Part shown: piece after piece, positions 1 through 11,769 of the stretch
Layout: the number at the start of each line of letters is the position of its first letter
Position numbering within the stretch: the first letter of the stretch is position 1
NCBI RefSeq assembly: GCF_010183535.1
Contig: NC_071329.1
Span: 15,576,879-15,640,878 of the forward strand
DNA from: Caenorhabditis remanei
Lineage: Eukaryota > Nematoda > Chromadorea > Rhabditida > Rhabditidae
Length of the DNA stretch: 64,000 nucleotides
Direction of reading: 5' to 3'
Translations under genes and position numbers: made by a program
The notes under the pieces: generated by a model
Database searches by the model: none
Told to the model about the DNA's origin: nothing
What the model saw: only the letters and a program-made list of their open reading frames with translations

Positions 1-57
1 GGGTCCGGTCGATTTATGCGTCCCACGGCTTTGAGGGCCGTCGAGGCCGCGGTTTAA

Positions 58-179
58 TCATATGAGCAGAATTTTTGCAATCTTCTGGTCATCTACAAAG
101 CCGCCTGAAGAAGCGAAAATTTCCATCGCTGGGAACTCCGATATAAAATTGCCCCACGTCCTTCTTGACAAGCTTGGCT
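58..179 (-). CDS. possible terminal exon of a minus-strand gene
   Basis: On the minus strand a canonical TTTCCTTTCAG acceptor sits immediately upstream of position 179, and the sequence after it stays open to a stop in two frames. One frame ends at 58 with the residues VDDQKIAKILLI before the stop; the other ends at 89. No family is recognised. Upstream exons would lie to the right, but none could be joined with confidence. An open stretch at 1670-1852 on minus is a weak candidate. This is an inference from one splice site and local open frames only. Confidence 0.25.
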
Positions 180-2355
180 GAAAGGAAAATAATTGCAGAC
201 TATAACTGATTCCTCTTTACTGGACAATAATATTTCACTGTGTTTTCTGACTTGAAAGACTTGTTTAAAAACGTGTTTTAATATTTACTCGCTTCGGGAG
301 TTCTAGTTCAACTTGTGGGAATGGCAGTTTCCACAAGAAAGTGTTGTCCAAAAAACTTATAGCAAGACGTTTATGAGCAATTGAATTTAAACTAATTAAT
401 GATAACACTTCACCATATTTCAGTTATGTCGTTTGCAGAACAATTCAAAAAAAATGAAGTTAGATTCATGACTTGTTGGTAAATATGTTCAGTCTGGTTC
501 AGAATCCAGTCACAGTCACATTTTCCATCTTTCCTTTTGCTATTCACCATCGGTATAAGAAAAATCAAAAATTGTTTTCCCGCCATTTGATATGTTTAAA
601 TCTCTTAAGAATAAGGTACTCTCTCCTTTAACGCGATGTATTCTTTTCCACCTCACCATCTTACTATACTGTTTTACGCTCTCTATATATCGTTTCAATT
701 GGGCAGGGTACAGGAAAATATTTTTCCTACGTCTCCATAAATACAGCAATCTCTCCCACAACTGTATTTTTCTTAGCATCCTATACCCATCGCATATCTC
801 TATTAATGGAGACGATCGGGTCTTCGTAAAATGTATTAAGACAGGGCAAAGGACGGTAGAGGAATCAACGCTATTCCCCATCCTATTGTAGTATCGATCT
901 CTGCGTACAATTATCTCAAGTCAATAAATTATGCTTTCTCGCACTCAACAAAGACAACATTTGCTTATCACGCCTCTTGTCACGCCTCTCGAGTGTTAGG
1001 ATAGCCATTTCATATCACTTCTATTGGATTTTCTGATCATTTCCCTTAGCAGGCGGTTTTCCATATCCTTCATTTTTTGATCCTCAAGTTTCATTTCATA
1101 TCAAGTTTTTTTTTGTTGCATAGTGTCTAGTATGACGCCTTATCGATGATAAGGATGAGGGTATAAATTCGTTTCATCCAGACGATTTTGATTCCATGCG
1201 TCAGTTTGTCTGTTGGTTGGTCTAATTAACCTAATTAGTGCGATAATTTCTGATTGTTATATGATTATTATTTTTTCATCTGGTACCATTTGAAGGATAG
1301 AGGTGTCAAATTTTTTAGAGTTGTGGCCTGAAATACAGAATCTGAAAATAAATATTTTGAACACGTCATGTACTGTAATTTTATTAAATAATACGTTTTT
1401 TCAAAAAACAATATTTCTTGGAAGGACAGTTTTTGAAATTTATTCACTATTTATACAAGGAGTACTGTATTTCTTTCGGGTTCCAATTTCTTTTTTTTTG
1501 AGGTCTTTTGTCGAAGTGCTAACCGTTCATTTCGAATTTTTTTTCTTAATCCCTTATTCAAAAATTCTCCCCCTTTATTTCTGAGAGATAGCGATCGCAC
1601 TTTCTTCCACTTGTGTTCTCGATTTCCCGATTCAAAAACCAGACAAGACGGACGACTCGACCTTCGATTCTATCTTTTCTCTTCCTTCTCATTTATCACA
1701 GTTTTACTCTCTGCATGACAATCGCCTGTCAAAGATAGCATTTGAAAATAGACCAACGAAAGATTTCCGAGCGGCGATAAAACGACTTTCATCGGGGGAC
1801 CAGATTCTTCTTCAAAGAGATTGATCGATTGGGTGACAAGTCTGTCTTGCATAAGGACACTTTATTTAGGTCATCACTATTCGAATATGATCTAGTCGCC
1901 GCCTTCTTCTGATGGTTGCAATGATTTGGGACATATGGACGGGCAGACGGACAGACACACAGACAGACTCAGTGTGAAATATTTCAAGGATTAAAAACAG
2001 GAAAAATTGTTGAAAGTTTATTCGACAAATATCATTGGAGAAATAAATTCAAAGTGAAACGGAAAAAAATCATAACAGTTATGAACATAGTCAGAAATTC
2101 AGGGCTCGTCGAAATCGCACATGGTTTTCGAAGATTTTGGTGGATTTGAAAAAATATCATACTCAGTTTAGTATCTTCCTGGTTCGCATTGAAAAAAGGC
2201 TGATATCTGAATTAAAAACTCTGAAATTTTTCGAATTTGAGCAAAAATCAGGTTCCCTAAAGACTGGTTTCCTCCGGCCATGCGCTCCCTTTAGTTTTCC
2301 TTCGATTCCGCTCTTTCGAATTGGATTTTGACATGGTATGGATTTCCGCACTTAT
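180..2355. other. gene-poor stretch, nothing firm
   Basis: AT-rich sequence. Overlapping open frames occur on both strands near 540-890, and a 60-codon minus frame lies at 1670-1852. None has convincing splice sites or a recognisable domain. The interval could hide introns of the left-edge gene. Confidence 0.5.
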
Positions 2356-2359
2356 CCAA

Positions 2360-2830
2360 CGCCACAGCGTTTTTTTTTTCGTGTAATAAATTAACTGTAC
2401 CGTTGCATTTCCTGTTTTCCTTCCATGGGAGGTCGTTAAACGGTTTTGGCCTGGAATTCCTCACCTACAGTAATCCCTCCCCTTCTCACAATTCGTTTTT
2501 GTTTCCTGTTCTGCGGAAACTTTTTAATTTATCAATCATCTGAAATAAATCACTCATCAATCGCAGTTTTTATAAAGGTTATTTTGAGCGGAAGACACTT
2601 GAGTATTAGAAATGATAAGATAAAATGAGAATTTGCAATCGTTCATCAATTATGTCGTAAATTGCGTTAAATTGCCTCCCATGGTAGGGAAACAGGAAAC
2701 AAAACAGGGAATGCAACGCTACCTTTGATTTATCACCAAAAAAGTTTGTAGTTGTTGTAGGATGGAATAGAATTTGGAAGAAGATGACTACACGACCGTT
2801 AATTTATTAGACGAAAAAAACGCTTTGCCG
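2360..2830. mobile_element. fold-back (inverted-repeat) element
   Basis: The left arm around 2365-2435 contains an A/T-rich block followed by CGTTGCATTTCCTGTTTTCC and a CCATGGGAGG motif. The reverse complement of these blocks, in mirrored order, occurs around 2677-2825. This is the structure of a small non-autonomous DNA transposon or other foldback. No coding sequence is seen. Confidence 0.55.
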
Positions 2831-3814
2831 TTGGATACTGTGGAAAAGACAAAAAGATATTTTATCATACATCCTAAAGAAGGGATTCGTGACATGGAGT
2901 TGGTAAAACATAAAAACCAGTCATGATTTAGAATACAGGGAAAAAGAACACTTATCAAAATGTTATATTCAGTTATCAAGAACTGTTGTACAATTTAAAC
3001 TCCCACAGGAAGTCAATTCAGATTGACAGACAAGCTGTCATTATGATAGGGCTCACGAATGAAGATTAATTTCACAGACAAAACTATTGGAAGAAGAAAA
3101 AAGCAACGTCCCTTATATACTAGCAGATACTACAGTATCCCCCAATTCGCAACAAATTGATCCGGTTTTTTTTTCACTTCTGTCTGGGCAAATAACATAA
3201 TTAGTTTTTTGTATAGACAATTGGATTTTGACTGTTGAATAGAAAAGATGAGCGGTAGTTTGAATGTTAAATTCTGAAAAGTTTTCAGACGATGGAGCAT
3301 TGTTGTAGGAGCTATGATCGTCAAAGAAGTCTTTTTTGTTGCCAACCATCCGGATGTGTGTTTAAAACGCTATGTACCTTGAACGACACACAAAATTACT
3401 AAAGTAAAGAGGTCACTGGGTAGTGATTGCTCTTTGAGGGCGCTTAGGTGGTTCAGTGGTAAAGTATATAGGTAACACAAATTTAATGGATAGGTATATA
3501 GAATATCGTAGACAATAATTCTGGGAAATGGGAAATAGGGGAAAGAGAAAAAGGGAAACGGACGACAATGGTAGATTGGAATATGAAGCAACCAGAGCTA
3601 GAAAATGAAAGTTCCAAAATACTGAACTCAAAATTCAGAGAAAAATGACTATTGCGTTACCCTTTCTAGTGAATTTGATTTCGAAAATATGTGTTTCTGA
3701 CCAAGAAAGTAAATTCTAATTAGCGCCACGGGTATTTACTGAACCTATGAATATGTGACAAAAGAGTGTCAAATAGGCCAAATCTTCCCTAGTTTGAGTC
3801 CAACAAACCGAAAT

Positions 3815-4258
3815 ACAGTACCGTGCAGTAAGATATACAATTTGTCCTTTTTCAGTTGAAAATTACCAACTTTGAGAGCGTGTTACGGTATCACTGGTTG
3901 TCCCACAAAGTAAATTTTGTATAAACCATAAGGAACAAAAGTAGTACTTTCATTTTTCTGGTTGATAACTTTTTTTGTACGTGTGCGAGCACTCGCTAGC
4001 AAATAACGAGACGTAACTTTTTCCTCAAATCGTCCAGAGTTATATTTGAGCTGTCCCCTCAAAATGATCATAACTCTCTAGGGAGTGTTCGAACAAAAAC
4101 GTTGTCAACCAGAAAAATACTTCTCTACCTTTCTTCTGTATGGTTTTTACATAATTTACTTTGTGGGACAATCATGTAGTACCGTATCACCCTCTTAAAG
4201 TCAATTTTCAACTGGAAAATGGCCAAATTTAATATCTTACTGCATGGTACCGTAGGTC
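3815..4258. mobile_element. palindromic MITE, GTCCCACAAAGTAAA family
   Basis: Terminal sequence ACCGTGCAGTAAGATAT at about 3822 is mirrored by ATATCTTACTGCATGGTACC at about 4232. Internal arms (GTTACGGTATCACTGGTTGTC / GTGGGACAATCATGTAGTACC) are also inverted. The core holds the recurrent words TTGTCAAC(T/C)A and GGGAGTGT. The same family recurs at 7.5, 13-14, 17.3, 34.4 and 57.4 kb, and related elements lie at 5.2, 23.2 and 42.0 kb. It is non-coding. Confidence 0.7.
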
Positions 4259-4544
4259 CATTAAAGAGAATTTGGCGGATAAGGCATCCGTGCCTTTTTT
4301 TGGTTTTGCTAAATGGTAGAAGTGTTTCACCTTCTTGGATCTCCAAAAAAGAATGACTGTCACGTTGTACTCAAAGAGCAATGTGTTTCTTGAAAGTTTT
4401 ATTTACCTTGTTCCCCTACATCTACTTCTAAATAGTTCTGCATTTGCCACACAGTTAAAAACATGCTTTCCTTTAATCATACATCGGCTACTGTATATCT
4501 TACTTCGAAATCTCACGTCATTTGAACTTTTGACATTCTAAAAC

Positions 4545-4820
4545 ATGACTTTCCGATTTTGTGTCCGTTCCTATTGACAACGTGTCTCATTATTCTTGTT
4601 TTTGTGCTCCGAATGACATTTTATATGAAATCATGAGCTTCCCTACCGTAGTCCCGTGGCCTTAATGGAAATCGGCTCATTATTATTTTATGACTTTTCT
4701 TTCCGTTTTTGCCTAATGCACGTTTTATATAAAATGTCATTCGGGGCACAAAAACACGAATAATGAGACGGGTTGTCAAGAGGAACGGACACAAAATAGA
4801 GAAAGTCATGTTTTCGGGAT
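4545..4820. mobile_element. fold-back element
   Basis: CATGACTTTCCGATTTTGTG at about 4544 is mirrored by CACAAAATAGAGAAAGTCATG ending near 4811. The inner arms, which include GACAACGTGTCTCATTATTC and a CATTTTATAT block, are also inverted. The arms are about 100 bp with a short centre. No open frame belongs to it. Confidence 0.6.
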
Positions 4821-5244
4821 TCGGATGATATCGGAAGAAGAAGACGTCTGAATTTCGAAAGAGGGGGGGACCAAGCCGTGAGGGAGAAACTGTAACTTGT
4901 CTAACAAAAAGAACCAAAATACAACTTGATTTCCAAAAAGAAAGTATGTTACGGGAGTAGAAAATGAAAACGAACTCGCAAGGTTTTACGACGACAAAAT
5001 AAATGTATAGTTACATTGTTTTAGTCTATATAACTTACCGTGTTCCCTCCAATAGAAGCGTATGTCTTCTAATTTTCAAAGCGGTCTCCAGAGTGCGCTT
5101 CTATTTCAGGGATTACGGTATCGATAGAAATATTGAGCAAGCAGTTTTCATACATACGCTTGTGGTTCTATACTCCAAAAGTTTTACTCTTCAAAGAATA
5201 CAATCGAGAAGTTTTACACCAGCGGGAAAATGAAATACTTTTCC

Positions 5245-5570
5245 GGCCGAAAATATATCATATTTTGCCTTTTTCAGTTCCAAATGTTCAATTTTGAGAG
5301 TGTGTCATAGTAAAATCTCAAATCGTCCCATTTTCGTGCAAAATAGAGGGATTTTTGAGCTGCCACTTTAAAATGACCGTAACTCTTTAGGGAGTGTCCG
5401 TACAAAAAGTTGTCAACTACAAAATGGAAGTTCTACTTTTGGTCTATTTTATCCCACAATAAGTTATTTTGGGGGACTGTTAGTTTTACTATGACCCTTT
5501 CAAAGTTGGACACTTGCAATTGAAAAAGGCAAAATATAATATATTTTTTACAGGTACCGTAAATCGTAAC
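5245..5570. mobile_element. palindromic MITE related to the 3.8 kb copy
   Basis: The left arm (TATATCATATTTTGCCTTTT, then GAGAGTGTGTCATAGTAAAA) is mirrored on the right (AAGGCAAAATATAATATATT). The centre carries GGGAGTGTCCGTACAAAAAG and TTGTCAACTACAAAA, shared with the other members. Non-coding. Confidence 0.6.
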
Positions 5571-5701
5571 ATTTGAAAAAAGAACGCTTCTTTTGCGGAG
5601 ACACAGAAAAAGGCCAGTATGTTCGTCATAGTTATTGTTTTTTTGCTACCTTGTGAATAGTTCCATAATTTCACGACGAGACGGACTGAACACATTCTGT
5701 A

Positions 5702-6568
5702 AAGCAGACCACTCGGCTACTTTCCGCAACAGTTACGCGACAAGATTGCTACAGTTCCAAGGCAATGAGGAAAAATCAAAACATATGCAACAGCTGCACA
5801 GCTTTCACGCCACAGAGACTGATGGTTCCCTTATTTTAGGGGCATGCACCAGTTGTGCAACAATCTCACAACAGTCGCGCAGCAACTGTATATTCGCTCC
5901 AATGCTAATAAGGATTTGGCTTCATTTTTCATTTTTTCCAAATGTTATTTCTCGCCTATTTCACAAGTTTTATCATTCTTTCGATTTATTTTCACTCTAT
6001 TTTTGAAAAAAAATAATTTTTCAGAAAAAGGATATGTGTCTGGAGAGCAAAAACGAGTCAGAGAAAGGCAAATCAGAGGTAAAGCGGAAGGTTGGCAGTT
6101 TTGAAGGAAATCATTTATCTTTACATGTTTTTTTAACTTTCAGACCACCTGAAAAAGTGCAAAAATGTAGCTGGCCAACAAAAATTCTACTATTCGATGA
6201 AAATTTAGAGTTGATGAACTTGGGACCGGACGTCTACAGATGATAGGAACTTGGAAATTTACACCGATTGTCGAGCAATATGGAATTTAAATGACGTTTC
6301 TAAGTTTTCTTGTTTTTGCTTTTACTTTAAAAAATTTTACTTTCTCTAAATAAATATTATTAGTTATCCCTGCTATTCTGTTCTCACATTAACCATACTG
6401 ACTAGAAACGAGAAGCAATGGGTGCGTGCAGCACGCCGGCAGCCCTGATGCAACAACTATGCAGCTTTCATGCAACACTTGTGCGCCTCTGACGCAGCAG
6501 GAGTAAACTCTACGAATAACTGCTGCGTTAGTGCTGCGCAACTGTAGCGAAAAGTAGCGGAGCATATA
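5702..6568. mobile_element. inverted-repeat element with exon-like interior (copy E1)
   Basis: The left end CGGCTACTTTCCGCAACAGT is mirrored at about 6535-6562 by the reverse complement of CCGCTACTTTTCGCTACAGT. Both ends are rich in CAGCA/GCAAC words. The interior has a TTTTTCAG acceptor at about 6025, a short open exon-like block (from ATG 6034), a GTAAAG donor-like site at about 6079, a second CTTTCAG acceptor at about 6142 and a frame ending at 6243. The layout resembles the element at 10.66 kb. It may be a transposon carrying gene pieces, or a degenerate gene trapped between repeats. Confidence 0.45.
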
Positions 6569-6609
6569 AATTTTCGTCCCAAAAAACATTTATTAGAGTT
6601 TCAATCAAA

Positions 6610-7040
6610 TATTCTTCCTATACTTTAACGAAACACTTTTAAAAAGATGTAACATCTTACTACTAGTGATGGAGAAGGGATAAATTGGTTTTTGACCGGA
6701 CTTCACGACTATTAGGCAAGGTGTCAGTAATTACTTGAAGGACAATTCTAGCAACTTCTCGGATGTCAGTTGCATCTATGGCCATATTTTTGGAAAAAGT
6801 TCAACCCACCTCACTGCAATAATTCTTATCGAAATAGACACTTTCACACCAATTCAATCAAGAAGGCCATCAAAGTTATTGTTTCGAGAAGGCTGCGAGA
6901 ACTGTCCTTCAAATGTTTTCTGACACCGTGGGTTTTTCTAATAGCCGTGAAGTTCGGTCAAAAACCAATTCATCACTTCTCCATCACCAAAAGGTCACGC
7001 CTTTTTGGAAGTGCTACGGCAAAGTATAGGAAGTATTTTT
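6610..7040. mobile_element. fold-back element
   Basis: TTCCTATACTTTAACGAAAC at about 6615 mirrors the CAAAGTATAGGAAGT block at about 7021. AGTGATGGAGAAGGGATAAA at about 6665 mirrors the CACTTCTCCATCACC block at about 6975, and GGACAATTCTAGCAACTTCTC mirrors GAGAACTGTCCTTC. A nearly full-length palindrome with no coding sequence. Confidence 0.65.
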
Positions 7041-7464
7041 GATTGGAACGTACATTCGTTTTTTTACTTATGGTGTATTTGGTTTATTATCATAAACAGA
7101 TTTCAACTGGAAATCAAAAATCTGACTATATCTTTTCATCCCCTCGTAGGTTAAGACCAAGAATATCATCCCAGTCCAAATCTATCTGCCGTATCCAATC
7201 TTCACGGAAAACGAGTTTCTTTTTTTTTAAATGTGATAAGTAGGCTACGCGTCAAAGTGATATGTCGGCTCCTTTCATCTTCTCAGATTGGGTGCAGAGA
7301 ATAGGGAAGATGTTTCTGACAAAAAAAATGAGAAAGTAGGTGATAAGAAACCGAAAAGAAGATGACGCACAATCTACGGTATTATCATAGTGTTTAGAAG
7401 AATGATCAGTTTGTCGTGTTTTTTTCATAAGACAATCGAAGGAAAAAGTCACAACCTTTAGTAC

Positions 7465-7850
7465 CGGTCAAAAACATATCATATTTTGCCTTGTTCATTT
7501 GTAGGATTGAACAGACCAAGTATATACCTAACTCTATTTATGTAGTGGACAACTTTTTTATACAGACACTCCTTAGAGAGTTATGGTCATTTTAAGTGGA
7601 CAGCTCAAAAATAACCCTTTTTTTCACTGATAATGGTCGATTTGAGGGTTATTTTAATTTTTCGATATGTAACTTCCTAGGGAGTGTCCATACAAAAAAG
7701 TTGTCAACTACAAAAATGAAGCACTACTTTTGATCTGTATGATTCACAAAAACCTACTGGTTGTGACAATCAGAATTACCATGACACACTCTCAATTTTA
7801 AATGAAAACGGCCAAAGTCCATATCCTTTTGACCGATACTGTATCCTCCA
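7465..7850. mobile_element. palindromic MITE, ACCGGTCAAAA terminus
   Basis: ACCGGTCAAAAACATATCAT at about 7463 is mirrored near 7820-7845 (CCATATCCTTTTGACCGATA). The core contains paired copies of GGGAGTGTCCATACAAAAAAG and TTGTCAACTACAAAAATGAA. It belongs to the superfamily seen at 34.35 kb. Confidence 0.6.
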
Positions 7851-8151
7851 CATGTGGGACTAAAATGCTGGAAGCTATTTGAAAACGTCTGAGAATTCGA
7901 ATAATACACTTCATGAACTCTTTGAAGCAGTATTTGTTGCGAAAGTTTTTCAAGAACTGAAAGTCAAGATAAATCAAGAAAAACAGTTTCCGACGACAAA
8001 CAGAAATGAGTACAGTACGGGTCTGAAAACTTGCATAAAGGAGTGGCTTTGTATTTTGAATCAGATATATTTATAGTTATTAGACATAGGAAAAAACTCA
8101 TATTAATACAAAAACGTGTAAATTAACACACGTTTTCTTCTATTAAAATTA

Positions 8152-8582
8152 GAGCTGTTAGTTGCGGCAATCACCGGCAAGCAGGCGCCGCTTATTTTCA
8201 CGTTAATTGCCTAAAAAGCAATTTCATTTCCGAAACTTGCTTCCATCGCCGGTTTCATTTCCAAACCGGCGTCAAACGCCGGTTTCATTTCTGAACCGGC
8301 GTTATTCGCCGGTTTTCATTTCAAAAAACGGCGTCAAACGCCTGTTTTTTTCGTAGAAAATATACTGGAAATGAATAAAAATGCTGAAAAACCGGCGTCA
8401 TTCGCCGGTTTTTATTTGAAAGCGGCGGCAATCGCCGGTTTCATTTCCGGCGTGTGTGACAATCGCCGGTTTCATTTCCGGTGTTTGCCGCAATCGCCGG
8501 TTTTATTTTCGGCGTGTGCGACAATCGACGGACATGAAACCGGCGTTGCCGCCCGAAAACGCCTGTTTTAACAGCCCTAATT
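8152..8582. mobile_element. GC-rich CGCCGG repeat element with short terminal inverted repeats
   Basis: About ten imperfect copies of a short unit of the form ATCGCCGGTTTCATTTCCGG (variable spacer) lie head to tail and as small hairpins, in otherwise AT-rich DNA. The ends AGAGCTGTTAGTTGCGGCAA and, mirrored, TTTTAACAGCCCT give terminal inverted repeats. An open frame at 8371-8571 only reflects the repeats. It is best read as a transposon-like or satellite insert. Confidence 0.55.
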
Positions 8583-8759
8583 AAAATACATTTTCTACAT
8601 ATAAGGCGGTTGAAATTTCAAAATTTTTTGCTAGCGAATTAAAAAATAGATTTCTGTAAATAATCTGTACTGAAAGTACAATATTTCCGTAAATTTGAAC
8701 GATTATGCAATAAACTGGCAATTACCAGAAAAAGTTGCATGTGAAGCACAGAGTTTTCC

Positions 8760-9592
8760 CACCTTGATCCGTTCACGTCATTTTCTGTTCTTTTTTCAAA
8801 GTTTGTTCAAAAGTACAGAATCGGTATCAATACCGATTCTGTACCAAGAAATTCCTCCAGATTCGATATGCATACCGATTCTGTACCAAACAACAACATT
8901 GTAAATTCTTGATAATAGGTCACGCGAAAAATTGGAAATCCACGGTTTCGTTTTGTCAAATTTTATTTATGATTATTTTCGCTTACGTGGATTCAAATCT
9001 GATGTTCATCGAGTGGATAAACTGACACAAATAACAATTTTCGTTGAATAATCACCTAGATTTTGTAATTCGATTTTGATCAACTTCACATCTTCTTATT
9101 CAACAACACAAAAAAGTTTGTGTTAATGAACATTGCAAAAAAGGTTTTAAAGTGTTTCCTTTTAAAGTAAGAAAAGGTGAAGTTGATCAAAACCGAATTA
9201 CAAAATCTAGGTGATTATTCATCGAAAATTGTCATTTTTGTCATTTTTACCACTCAATGAACATCAGATTTGAATCCACGTAAACGAAAATAATCATAAA
9301 TAAAATTTGACAATACGAAACCGTGGATTTCCAATTTTTCACGTGATCTTTTATCAAGAATTTACAATGTTGTTGTTTGGTACAGAATCGGTATCGATAC
9401 CGAATCTCTATTTTTGAATAAACTTGGAGAAATTTTTTTCACGTGACCTTTTATGCAGAGTACAGAATCGGTATGCATACCGAATCTGGAGGAATTTCTT
9501 GGTACAAAATCGGTATTGATACCGTTTCTGTACTTTTGAACAAACTTTGAAAAAGAACAGAAAATGACGTGAACAGATCAAAGTGAAGCAAA
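8760..9592. mobile_element. long fold-back element with internal ACAGAATCGGTAT palindromes
   Basis: The arms, each roughly 350-400 bp, are reverse complements. Left CGTTCACGTCATTTTCTGTT mirrors right ACAGAAAATGACGTGAACAG. The inner CACCTAGATTTTGTAATTCG mirrors CGAATTACAAAATCTAGGTG. Near both ends lie short self-complementary words (ACAGAATCGGTAT-NN-ATACCGATTCTGT). The right arm holds an extra copy of this subterminal block (about 9375-9480), so the arms differ in length. Non-coding. Confidence 0.7.
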
Positions 9593-10029
9593 TTTGTTCT
9601 ACATCATGATTTTTCACACATTTTTGAACGAAGTCTAAAACTAAAAAATAAATATGTACTAGTACAAAATTTCTCAATTTTTAAGAAAATAAGTTCGTGA
9701 GCAAAAAATTTTGAAATTTCGACCGTCTTATATCGTGAATAATCCCATCAGTTTCTTTTGTAATGTGAACCCCGTTCACAAATTTGTTAACAGAGTTCAC
9801 AGCCAGTCGAGGATTTTCAATTTACCACAAAACATTTTTAACGTCTTCAGACAAGTCTTCAAGGTCATCAAACCAAATCATTATGCTCATCTCCCAAAAC
9901 TAGATCGCCGTGAGATAAAAATAATGAATATAATGGATGGTATAACCACGACATTTCAATGCAAAGAACATGTGATTACCATCGTGGTATGGTACGCACC
10001 AAGATGGTAATCACACGTAATTCCCACGA

Positions 10030-10192
10030 GGAAGACTCGGGAGTTGCGCAAGACGTATGTGTCCCTAAAACCGAAAGTGAGATAAAATAGGCCGTCATCC
10101 ATCATAGATAGCCTTGCTCCGCCATCGATGGACTATTACGTCTTGCTTATCTCACATCTTTTTTTAGGGACAGACACGTTTTGCGTAACTTT
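10030..10192. repeat. inverted repeat / hairpin
   Basis: GTTGCGCAAGACGTATGTGTCC at about 10034 mirrors GGACAGACACGTTTTGCGTAAC at about 10169, and AGTGAGATAAAATAG mirrors TTATCTCACA. The inner pair TCATCCATCATAGATAGCC and CCATCGATGGACTA gives a further hairpin. A small foldback, non-coding. Confidence 0.5.
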
Positions 10193-10659
10193 TGGCACCA
10201 AAGTCGCAAAATTATGATGAGTGAGACTGTAACTGTTGAAAAATTGTTTGAAGACGTTTTTGATGCGACCATCATTCTTATATATAAAAAGCGAGGCGCC
10301 CTCTTCTTTTTGAAACCCTCAATTAAAATTAATGATCTCCCCTCCCCCCTTTCTACGGACTGCTGACAACTCATTCAACAGAGAGCGCATAGACAATTAA
10401 TCACACTCAACCCTATGCATGCATCCAACTATCAATCAAAATCACACTCTACGGTGATTTCGTTAAAAAATTTTTTAAAGTTGGGAAAAAATTTTTTAAA
10501 GTTGAGTGAAACAAGATAGAGGTATAAAATAAGGTTAAAACAAGAAAGTTGAATGATGATTTTAACAGTAAAACAGTGCAAAATGCATCAAAAACTGTAC
10601 ATCATAAAAAAAGAAGTCCTATGGCCTGTCGTGTGACAGCCCTGTCTTCAAAGTAACAA

Positions 10660-11572
10660 AATAGTTTTTCAGACTGCTCGGCAGAAACCCGCATCAGGCA
10701 CGCAACATTTACACGTTGAGCATCAGGCGCGCAACACTGCAGCATCAGGAACGCATCATTTACATGCGTTTCGTTTTCTGAAAAGCGTCGGCAGCACGTG
10801 TGCCGCAACTATGATGCGGCAGCATATCCGCAACACTGCAGCAGCAGATCCGCTGCTCTTCAGCAGCACCTAGACAACATTCAGCAGCACCTAGGCAACA
10901 TTCAGCAAGTACGCTCCATTTTTTTCAGTTCCGAAAACTTATGTTTTTATTCACTTTTCTCCTATTTTCCTGTTTCTCATGCCAATGTTTTCTCTGGATT
11001 TATTTTATGAAAATAATTTTACCCGCTTATTGGAAGAAAAATACATGTGTCTATAGAAACAAAAAATCATATTTCAGTCCTCAACTAAAAAAGACAACAT
11101 CACCGCCAGTCAAGCCAAATAGGATTTCAGGAAAAACGAAAAGGTGAGATTTTCTCAATACTCTAAATGAGTCTTACGTCATTTTTTCAGAAATTTGAAC
11201 GGTAGGAAACGGCGAGGATTTCAAAGAAAGCTGACCGCAACATCATTGAAAAATAATTCATAAATTGTACTGTTTTTTCACATATGTATACATTTTCGTG
11301 AATTGTACTATGTTCAGATTCAGATATATGTAGTTGTATTTAAGGTTTGTAAATAAATTTAATTTAATAATACACTGTTTTCGTTGCAATAAAATATAGC
11401 AAAGGCGGCAGCGGTATCATTTTAGCAACGCCAGAGCAGCACAACAGCGACCTTTCCGCAACACGTACGCTACAGTACCACAACACAACCGCATCAGGCA
11501 CGCACTCTACGCTTGCCTGCTGCTGGACTGCTGCAAGCCTGATGCGGGTTTCTGCCGAGATGTGAGACAGTT
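10660..11572. mobile_element. inverted-repeat element with exon-like interior (copy E2)
   Basis: CTCGGCAGAAACCCGCATCA at about 10678 is exactly mirrored at about 11538-11560 (TGATGCGGGTTTCTGCCGAG). Both flanks are rich in CAGCA/GCAAC words. The interior has an ATATTTCAG acceptor at about 11077, a short exon-like block, a GTGAG donor at about 11143, a TTTTTTCAG acceptor at about 11190 and a following block. This is the same order as in E1 (5702-6568). The exon-like pieces do not translate into a recognised protein. Confidence 0.5.
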
Positions 11573-11587
11573 GAGGGACTATTTGAA

Positions 11588-11629
11588 GATGTCTTTGGAA
11601 ACTGTTTTTGAAAAACAGTTTCCAAAGAC
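11588..11629. repeat. near-perfect 19-bp stem hairpin
   Basis: GTCTTTGGAAACTGTTTTT is followed almost at once by its reverse complement AAAAACAGTTTCCAAAGAC. It could fold as a stem-loop in RNA. It is too short and tight for a canonical microRNA precursor, so it is listed as a repeat. Confidence 0.5.
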
Positions 11630-11769
11630 AATCAGGAATAAATGTTTATCCTTTCCCTTAGCCGATTTTCACCGTTCCGCTTTAGTTTAATGTTCTTTCG
11701 AACGCTGCAAACGTTGCAAAATCAGTGTGTCGTTTTCGTCTTCATTCAAACAAGATTCGAGTGATCGGA

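Noticed and set aside
540..891. Overlapping ~100-codon open frames on both strands near the left edge
   Set aside because: Each is the shadow of the other, with no splice partners or domain; neither can be preferred.
8371..8571. Open frame in the CGCCGG region
   Set aside because: Codons only reflect the tandem repeat; no start context or domain.
11588..11629. microRNA precursor
   Set aside because: The perfect 19-bp stem with almost no loop does not resemble a pre-miRNA, and no flanking stem extension is visible.
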